Of a stretch of DNA of 12,029 nucleotides, positions 7,407-12,029 are shown piece by piece; within the stretch, counting starts at the first letter, position 1, and each line of letters opens with the position of its first letter. The stretch lies in the NCBI GenBank assembly GCA_023132995.1, contig JAGLXI010000134.1, positions 1 through 12,029 of the forward strand, read 5' to 3'. This stretch comes from Candidatus Zixiibacteriota bacterium. Its GTDB lineage: Bacteria; Zixibacteria; MSB-5A5; GN15; FEB-12. The notes beneath the pieces are model-generated. The model searched no databases. It saw nothing but the letters and a program-made list of their open reading frames with translations, and had not been told where the DNA came from. Position numbers and translations under genes: made by a program.

Positions 7407-7544
7407 CACTATCGTTGTCTATTCCTCTCCTTTGGACAGAGACGCGTCAGCCCACACCGTGTCCAACTGATTCGCGCAATCACCTGTCCAGTTTCTTGTT
7501 GTACACCGGCAGGCTCAGCAGTACCGTGGCTCATATAACGGAGT

Positions 7545-8579
7545 GTGCGTTTGGGATATCTTGTCTTCATACTGGCCCTGGTCACGGCAATCGCCGTCCT
7601 GGCCAAGGTTCTTGCCGGCAAAGCCCGGTGGTTGACAGGCTATACTCTGCGCCCGGCGATCCCGACAGCAACGGCCGGAGTTGTCTGCACGCTACTCTTT
7701 CTCATAAACTGCGAAACCTCCCCCGATCTCGAAGGCGCTGCACCCGGAATGGGAACCGACACAACCATATACCAGAGCGACTGGGGCGTTGAGTGTAGCC
7801 TGGATAGCCTGCAGCAACTGATCCTGCAGGCATCGGCCGCGGTTGAAACCGATAGCGCATCTCGCCGACTCGCAATAGAGCAGGCTGCCTGCTTAGAGAA
7901 GCACGTTTCCTTGCCGGTGGACAGCGGCCTTGTGGCTATCGGCCGGGGCGATCTGGAAGAGGCGGCGGCCAGCCTGAATCAGGGCTTGCAAGACGTTGAC
8001 GGAAACTCACCCCAGACCGCCCGGATTCACTTCCTTTTGGGCGTCACGCAGGCTCTGCAGGGAGATGACTCTCTGGCCATAGCTGCCTATGACGTGACTC
8101 TCGCCATGAGGCCGGATCACGCCGAGTCATGGTACTTTCGCGGAATGTCTCTCGCCCGGTCTGGGCGCAACGAAGAGGCGCTGGCCAGTTTCGACAGTTC
8201 CCTTGCGCGCGGCCGTGACCGCTGCGACGTCTGGTTGCTCCGAGCCAGGATTCTGACCGCTCTTGATCGGGCTGATGAAGCCATTGCAAGCTATGATCGC
8301 GCTCTTGCTCTCAAGGGGAACCTCCCGCTCGCCTGGAGCAATAGGGGGACGATGCTTGATCGTCTCGGTCGCTACGAGGAGGCTCTCCACAGTTACGACA
8401 GCGCCATAGCGCACCGACGGGACTTTGTCGCCGCCTGGTTCAATCGCAGTGTCGCCCTGTACAACCTGGGACGGACTGCCGAAGCCCTGGCCGGTTGTGA
8501 CAGTACGCTAAGATACAGCCCGGGCCTGACCCAGGCCAAGGTGCTCAGGCGAACGATCATGCAGAACGCCGGCAATTGA
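7545..8579 (+). CDS. TPR-repeat protein, membrane-anchored or lipoprotein-like N-terminus
   Basis: 344 residues from GTG 7545. Residues 128-327 form about six tetratricopeptide repeats of 34 residues with W/Y-x2-RG, A-x3-Y/F-D-x-A/S-L and proline-linked turns. This is a helical scaffold for protein-protein interaction; the partner is unknown. The N-terminus has two hydrophobic stretches, residues 3-24 and 43-55, the second ending in FLINCETSPD. That resembles a lipoprotein signal, but Asn rather than Gly/Ala/Ser precedes the cysteine. The start is uncertain. GGAG at 7540-7543 is too close to GTG 7545 but well spaced (7 nt) for TTG 7551. TTG 7632 would leave only the second hydrophobic stretch but has no clear ribosome site. 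A TATAAC at 7534-7539 lies very near the start. The gene converges with ispG across 35 bp without a visible terminator. Confidence 0.82.
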   Translation: MRLGYLVFILALVTAIAVLAKVLAGKARWLTGYTLRPAIPTATAGVVCTLLFLINCETSPDLEGAAPGMGTDTTIYQSDWGVECSLDSLQQLILQASAAVETDSASRRLAIEQAACLEKHVSLPVDSGLVAIGRGDLEEAAASLNQGLQDVDGNSPQTARIHFLLGVTQALQGDDSLAIAAYDVTLAMRPDHAESWYFRGMSLARSGRNEEALASFDSSLARGRDRCDVWLLRARILTALDRADEAIASYDRALALKGNLPLAWSNRGTMLDRLGRYEEALHSYDSAIAHRRDFVAAWFNRSVALYNLGRTAEALAGCDSTLRYSPGLTQAKVLRRTIMQNAGN

Positions 8580-8614
8580 TCCTTGCGGCAACGGCGAGTT
8601 CGACTGCATACGCG

Positions 8615-9703
8615 CTAACGCTCGATTCTTTCACCCGTGATGGCCTCAATCTCGTCCAGCAGCGCCTGCTCAAGGTCAGCCTCGGCCAGCCGCCTGACTA
8701 TCTCCCCCTTCCTGATGAGTATCCCCTTGCCGTCGCCACCTGCAACACCGACATCGGCCGCCGCCGCCTCGCCCGGCCCGTTTACGACGCAGCCCATAAC
8801 GGCCACCTTCAGAGGCATCTTGATATGGCGCGTTTTTTCTTCCACGGATTCGGCCAGCCCGATCAAGTCGATCTGCGCGCGGCCGCAGGTGGGACAGGAT
8901 ATTACTTCAACTCCGTCAGAGCGTAACTCGCAGGCCTTCAGTATCTGCCTGGCCACGCGCACTTCGTGAAGCGGGTCTGCCGTGAGTGATACCCTGATGG
9001 TGTCACCGACACCGGTTAGCAGGATAGCTCCCATCCCGACCGACGACTTTATCGTCCCGGTCTCAAGAAGCCCGGCCTCGGTGATGCCGACGTGAAGCGG
9101 ATAGTCACAGCGGTCGCCCAACATACGGTACGCCCAGAAGGAAATATTGGCGCTCGTGGATTTCACGGATATGATAATATCTTTGAAGTTCATGCCTTCG
9201 AGAATCTCGATCTCCCGCAGGGCCGCTTCGACAAACGCCTTGGGGTCACTATGACCGAACTTCTCAAGTAGGTCTTTCGGTAATGACCCCGAGTTCACAC
9301 CAATGCGGATCGGCACGCCGGCATCCCCTGCCGCCTGCGCCACCTCACGCACTTTCCACTTCGCGCCGATGTTGCCCGGGTTGATGCGGACTTTGTCGAA
9401 TCCGGCCGCTATCGCCGCCAGGGCCAGTTTGTGCTGGAAATGTATGTCAGCCACCAGCGGCTTTGCTATCTGCTCTCGAATGGCGCTCAGGCAGTCGGCG
9501 GCGGCCTGGTTGGGCACCGCCAGGCGAACAATGTCGCAACCGGCGTCAAACAGCTCCGTCGCCTGGCGAACGGTGGCGGCCACGTCCTGCGTGTCGGTGT
9601 TGGTCATGGACTGTATCGATATGGGAAAGCCGCCCCCGATGATAATGTCACCAGTTCGGACGGCCCGGCTGCGGCGTCGCTTGACAGGATAAGTCAGTTC
9701 CAT
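8615..9703 (-). CDS. ispG: 4-hydroxy-3-methylbut-2-en-1-yl diphosphate synthase (IspG/GcpE)
   Basis: 362 residues, close to the E. coli enzyme (372). IspG converts 2-C-methyl-D-erythritol 2,4-cyclodiphosphate into HMBPP in the non-mevalonate isoprenoid pathway, using a [4Fe-4S] cluster and electrons from flavodoxin or ferredoxin. The cluster ligands are all present at the classical positions: C270 and C273 in SCPTCGR, C305 and E312 in GCVVNGPGE. The TIM-barrel part shows QSMTNTDT (31-38), VRLAVP (59-64), VADIHF (84-89) and RINPGN (106-111). This is the compact form without the plant and chlamydial insert domain. ATG 9703 has AAGGG at 9709-9713, 5 nt upstream. It stands alone: its neighbours face the opposite way on both sides. 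The presence of this gene indicates the MEP route in the host. Confidence 0.97.
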   Translation of the reverse strand: MELTYPVKRRRSRAVRTGDIIIGGGFPISIQSMTNTDTQDVAATVRQATELFDAGCDIVRLAVPNQAAADCLSAIREQIAKPLVADIHFQHKLALAAIAAGFDKVRINPGNIGAKWKVREVAQAAGDAGVPIRIGVNSGSLPKDLLEKFGHSDPKAFVEAALREIEILEGMNFKDIIISVKSTSANISFWAYRMLGDRCDYPLHVGITEAGLLETGTIKSSVGMGAILLTGVGDTIRVSLTADPLHEVRVARQILKACELRSDGVEVISCPTCGRAQIDLIGLAESVEEKTRHIKMPLKVAVMGCVVNGPGEAAAADVGVAGGDGKGILIRKGEIVRRLAEADLEQALLDEIEAITGERIER

Positions 9704-9717
9704 ATAAACCCTTGACC

Positions 9718-9744
9718 GCTTCTCAGAAGCCCCGTAGTTTACGG
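9718..9744. promoter_or_regulatory. Two adjacent perfect palindromes in the ispG divergent intergenic region
   Basis: GCTTCT-C-AGAAGC occupies 9718-9730 and CCGTA-GTT-TACGG occupies 9732-9744. The second overlaps the candidate ispG -10 element and the first lies at or just beyond the expected start. This position suits a repressor operator or a small leader hairpin. Neither matches a regulator motif I can name. Confidence 0.35.
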
Positions 9745-9764
9745 CGTTTTAAGTGCATAATCAA
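9736..9764 (-). promoter_or_regulatory. Candidate ispG promoter
   Basis: On the minus strand TTGATT (complement of 9759-9764) and TAAACT (complement of 9736-9741) are separated by 17 bp, each matching 4 of 6 consensus bases. The predicted start falls about 25-30 nt upstream of ATG 9703. It lies in the 80-bp divergent gap shared with the small membrane protein gene. Confidence 0.35.
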
Positions 9765-9783
9765 CGGTTAGTTCAGGGATCGG

Positions 9784-10185
9784 TTGGTTTTGATCTGGAT
9801 CAAGAGGGCGTTACCGTTTGTCGTAATCGTTGCTGCCGTCTTCGGCTACCGAATGTACGATCAGTACCGCGAACGCAAGCAGGCTATTGAGACAAGACAA
9901 TATGCTTTGACTACGGCCCACCTGTGGCTGGCCCGGGCCAAGTTCCGCAACGACCCGCAGATGTATGATAGCTTCCGGGATTCGATCCTCACGGCATACG
10001 GCGTATCGACCGAGGAAATAACCGAGTTCGCCAGACGGCATCAGGATCAACCCGAACGCTACGACGCCTATGCCCGGCTGGTGCAGAAGTATGTCGATTC
10101 GCTGACCCCCTTGCCGCCACGAGTGCCGCAGTCAGAGGTTCCGACGGGCAGGCAGGTGCCCCCGCCACCGCCGGACAGCGGGTGA
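9784..10185 (+). CDS. Small membrane-anchored protein of unknown function
   Basis: 133 residues. One N-terminal transmembrane or signal-anchor segment (about 8-22, LPFVVIVAAVFGY) is followed by a basic, helical stretch. Residues 40-107 carry a pattern of AHLWLARAKF, Y-DSFRDSILTAYGVS and ERYDAYARLVQKYVDSL. The tail is proline-rich (109-131, PPPPPDSG end). The middle resembles the style of DUF4296-like small FCB-group proteins, but that is only an impression. The start is TTG 9784, with AGGGA at 9775-9779 (4 nt away); TTG 9790 is an alternative with 10 nt spacing. Its stop is one base from the stop of the convergent yraN gene. Codon-level coherence and the membrane segment make it a plausible real gene. 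Confidence 0.68.
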   Translation: MVLIWIKRALPFVVIVAAVFGYRMYDQYRERKQAIETRQYALTTAHLWLARAKFRNDPQMYDSFRDSILTAYGVSTEEITEFARRHQDQPERYDAYARLVQKYVDSLTPLPPRVPQSEVPTGRQVPPPPPDSG

Positions 10186-10186
10186 G

Positions 10187-10573
10187 TTATTCATCGGCAT
10201 TGAACGCCGACGGGAAATGCTCAAGTTGACCGTTGACGAACGTCACCACATCGAATCTCAAGTCGCAGTTCTCAACATTGTTGTCGATCAGGTACTGCCG
10301 GGCGGCCCTGGTCAGGTTGGCTGTCTTTTTCTCGTCGACGCGCTCCGCCGGATGGCCGAACTTGCGAGACGAGGCTGACTTGACCTCGACAAAAATCAGA
10401 AGGTCCTCCTTGCGGACGATAATATCTATCTCCAGCCGTCCGGTACGCCAGTTGCGCTCGATAATCTGAAATCCCTGCTGCCGGTAGAAATCAGCAGCCA
10501 GTTTCTCGTATTCGCGCCAAGGTGATGAACTGCGATCTTGAGAGGTGCGGCGCCCGCGGCTATGGGAGCGCAT
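10187..10573 (-). CDS. yraN: YraN/UPF0102 family endonuclease-like protein
   Basis: About 128 residues from ATG 10573. The open frame extends to 10687, but the family begins near the WREYEKLAADFYRQQGF segment and the ATG start gives the usual family length. The restriction-endonuclease-like core is visible: GFQIIERNWRTG, then LEIDIIV with the catalytic-type E and D, then FVEVKSA with the E-x-K pair, and a basic RAARQYLIDN helix. The common GEIDLI is here RLEIDII. In other bacteria the family is predicted to act on nucleic acids, with no settled biological role. It starts 14 bp inside the 3' end of rnhB on the same strand, so the two are likely co-transcribed and coupled; rnhB-yraN is a widely conserved pair. 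A possible GGAG (10587-10590) lies 13 nt upstream. Confidence 0.87.
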   Translation of the reverse strand: MRSHSRGRRTSQDRSSSPWREYEKLAADFYRQQGFQIIERNWRTGRLEIDIIVRKEDLLIFVEVKSASSRKFGHPAERVDEKKTANLTRAARQYLIDNNVENCDLRFDVVTFVNGQLEHFPSAFNADE

Positions 10574-11222
10574 ATCTGTCAACCAACTCCGCCACCGGCC
10601 TGAAAGATCGACGGTGGATTTCGCACGGCCCGTGTTCCTTAAGCTCAGCGAGGTGTGCGCGCGTCGGATAACCCTTGTGCTGGGCAAAGGAGAAGGAAGG
10701 GTACAGTGCCTGATAGCGATCCATAATCCTGTCGCGAGTGACCTTGGCTACCACCGAGGCCGCCGCGATTGACTTACAGCGGCGGTCGCCCGCGACGATT
10801 GCGAACTGCGGCTGCTGCACGTTGGGAATAGCGAAATTGCCGTCCACGAGGACGAAATCGGGCGCACTTTTGAGGTCCATCACCGCCTTGCGCATGGCCA
10901 TCAGGGAGGCTTTCAGGATGTTTATCCGATCAATGCACTCATTGTCAATTATCCCCACGGCGCAGGGTAAGCCTAAGTCGACTATTTCCTCGAACAGTCG
11001 TTCACGGCGATGGGCCGACAGTCTCTTGGAATCGTTGACGCCGGGCAACTCCACACCCGACGGGATGATGACTGCCGCCGCTACCACCGGACCGGCTAAC
11101 GGTCCGCGGCCGACCTCATCGACCCCACAAACCGCCTCGTACCCCTTGTTCTCCAGCATCTTCTCGATGTGGGCGAAGTCGATGTCGAACTTGTTATCAT
11201 GGAACTTCATTTTCACCGGCAT
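10560..11222 (-). CDS. rnhB: Ribonuclease HII
   Basis: 220 residues, normal for the family. RNase HII cleaves the RNA strand of RNA-DNA hybrids and starts removal of single ribonucleotides misincorporated in DNA. The catalytic set is visible: D35-E36 in CGVDEVGRGPLAGPVVAAAV, D127 in VLVDGN and D146 in AGDRRCKSIAAASVVAKVTRDR. Also present are NDSKRL (63-68) and the C-terminal HKGYPTRAH ... GPCEIHRRSF block, whose GYPT tyrosine region contacts the junction ribonucleotide in this family. The start is ATG 11222 or ATG 11210. The first has GAGG only 1 nt away, the second has GGTGA 2 nt away plus GAGG 13 nt away, so the second is plausible. It is the first gene of the rnhB-yraN unit and diverges from the rsmD-like gene. 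Confidence 0.96.
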   Translation of the reverse strand: MPVKMKFHDNKFDIDFAHIEKMLENKGYEAVCGVDEVGRGPLAGPVVAAAVIIPSGVELPGVNDSKRLSAHRRERLFEEIVDLGLPCAVGIIDNECIDRINILKASLMAMRKAVMDLKSAPDFVLVDGNFAIPNVQQPQFAIVAGDRRCKSIAAASVVAKVTRDRIMDRYQALYPSFSFAQHKGYPTRAHLAELKEHGPCEIHRRSFRPVAELVDRYALP

Positions 11223-11245
11223 GCCTCAAATTAGAGCGGGGAAGC

Positions 11246-11274
11246 CTGGCATATCAACGTTTTATTTCTATATT
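11246..11274 (+). promoter_or_regulatory. Candidate promoter of the rsmD-like gene
   Basis: CTGGCA (11246-11251) and TATATT (11269-11274) are separated by 17 bp. They lie in an AT-rich island (11256-11280) that stands out from the GC-rich surroundings. TATTAT at 11275-11280 is an alternative -10. The same island could serve the divergent rnhB gene. Confidence 0.35.
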
Positions 11275-11341
11275 TATTATCGGCCCGGCGGATGGTGTCC
11301 TTAGACGGCAATCGACGCCGTACGGCTGAGGAAGTCTCTTT

Positions 11342-11947
11342 ATGAGTGGAAACAAGAAGAAGAAAGCGCGCCGGTTCGAGTTTTCGATCATTGCCGGCAG
11401 TCTCAAGGGCAAGGTCATCAGGGCGCCTGATCTGGACATAACGCGCCCGCCCTTGAGCAGACTGCGCAAGGCCATCTTCGACTTCCTGACGCCCTATCTC
11501 GATGCGGCCGCCTACCTCGACCTGTTCAGTGGGACAGGTTCCTACCTTTTCGAAGCTGTCTCCCGCGGAGCCGGATCGGCGCTGGGTATCGAACGCGATC
11601 AGCGCCTTGCCTCGTCCATTAACCAGCAGGCCGAAACCCTGGACGTGGCCGACCGCCTCCGGTGCCTGGCCGATGACGTTTTCGAGGCTATTCCACGTCT
11701 TGAGAACAACAGGGAGCTATTCGATATCATAATGATCGCCCCGCCGCAGTACCAGGGTCTCATTGACAGAACTCTTCAGTATTTGCAAAAGCACGATATA
11801 GCGAACCGGGACGCCCTGCTGTTGTGCCAGCACGACAGCTCGGAGACCCGCAATATCGCCTGGCTCGACTATGAGATCGTCCAGCACCGCAAGTACGGCA
11901 ACACGACCTTCACCATTCTCAGACAGGACTCACCGACCGCGTCGTAA
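11342..11947 (+). CDS. rsmD: RsmD-family RNA methyltransferase (16S rRNA G966-type), variant motif IV
   Basis: 201 residues. RsmD transfers a methyl group from S-adenosylmethionine to the N2 of G966 in 16S rRNA. Visible here: FSIIAGSLKGKVI (14-26, family-typical IIAG...G), TRPPLSRLRKAIFDFL (34-49, the RP-T-R-x-AlF region), motif I LDLFSGTGSYLFEAVSRGA (59-77) binding SAM, the acidic GIERD (82-86), CLADDVF (108-114), and a C-terminal KYGNTTFTILR. Motif IV, normally DPPY or DPPF next to the target base, is IAPPQY here (132-137), so the first Asp is Ala. This may mark a divergent subfamily or altered substrate. The lysine-rich start GNKKKKARR could contact RNA. ATG 11342 has GAGGAAG (11328-11334) 7 nt upstream. 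No cotranscribed neighbour is visible in the window. Confidence 0.85.
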   Translation: MSGNKKKKARRFEFSIIAGSLKGKVIRAPDLDITRPPLSRLRKAIFDFLTPYLDAAAYLDLFSGTGSYLFEAVSRGAGSALGIERDQRLASSINQQAETLDVADRLRCLADDVFEAIPRLENNRELFDIIMIAPPQYQGLIDRTLQYLQKHDIANRDALLLCQHDSSETRNIAWLDYEIVQHRKYGNTTFTILRQDSPTAS

Positions 11948-11950
11948 CGA

Positions 11951-12027
11951 CGGGTGGCATGGTCAAACTTGTTTGGCCATGAACCACGTAGGCAATCCGT
12001 TCCAAACGAGTTTGAAACGGCCACCCG
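11951..12027. repeat. 77-nt Y-shaped palindromic element (three-way-junction fold) downstream of rsmD
   Basis: Three nested inverted repeats are directly visible. The outer arm CGGGTGG (11951-11957) pairs with CCACCCG (12021-12027). Between them lie two 24-nt hairpins. 11958-11968 pairs with 11971-11981 (11 pairs, one G.T wobble, CTTG loop). 11997-12007 pairs with 12010-12020 (11 positions, one C/A mismatch, CGAG loop). They are joined by a 15-nt linker (11982-11996). Both hairpins share the CAAAC/GTTTG tip. No T run follows, so it is not a normal intrinsic terminator. A dispersed palindromic repeat is my preferred reading, by inference. Confidence 0.6.
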
Positions 12028-12029
12028 GC

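Noticed and set aside
10574..10687. N-terminal extension of YraN by 38 codons
   Set aside because: It lies in the 3' end of rnhB in another frame, is basic low-complexity sequence, and exceeds the usual family length; ATG 10573 fits better.
11951..12027. Integron attC site or a rho-independent terminator
   Set aside because: There is no GTTRRRY/RYYYAAC core pair at the ends, no integrase or cassette array, and no T run after any hairpin.

Overview
The window (12,029 bp, roughly 55-60% GC by eye) looks like chromosomal DNA from an uncultured bacterium of the FCB superphylum. Candidate division Zixibacteria or a close relative is my best guess. The reasons are a giant secreted protein with hyalin-type (HYR) repeats that ends in a type-A T9SS (Por) sorting domain, next to a second secreted protein ending in a dockerin-like Ca-binding tail with the GGPEPP-type linker common in that group. 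The taxonomic call is inference from protein style, not from a marker-gene search.

Layout. Positions 24-7323 hold two large minus-strand genes for exported proteins: a 1442-residue HYR/T9SS protein (77-4405) with a strong intrinsic terminator (24-55), and a 789-residue dockerin-tailed protein (4954-7323). Each is preceded on its own strand by a good sigma70-like promoter (TTGACA, 16-17 bp, TATATT). The HYR gene has a predicted 5' leader of about 308 nt with several long-range inverted repeats, two of which are mutually exclusive. Positions 7545-10185 hold a plus-strand TPR protein, minus-strand ispG (isoprenoid biosynthesis) and a small plus-strand membrane-anchored protein of unknown function. 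Positions 10187-11222 hold the minus-strand pair rnhB-yraN, overlapping as in a translationally coupled operon. Position 11342 starts a plus-strand RsmD-family methyltransferase. It is followed 4 nt after its stop by a 77-nt element that can fold into a three-way junction.

How it works together. The right half is housekeeping: RNase HII, YraN, IspG and an RsmD-like rRNA methyltransferase, interspersed with two genes of unknown role, mostly with alternating orientation and tight convergent junctions. The left half is cell-surface or secreted and has the features expected to vary: tandem repeats with near-identical DNA, a C9 homopolymer inside the reading frame, and a long structured leader. 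No tRNA, rRNA, CRISPR array or transposase gene was seen. The best candidates for something undescribed are the structured leader at 4406-4713 and the Y-shaped palindromic element at 11951-12027.
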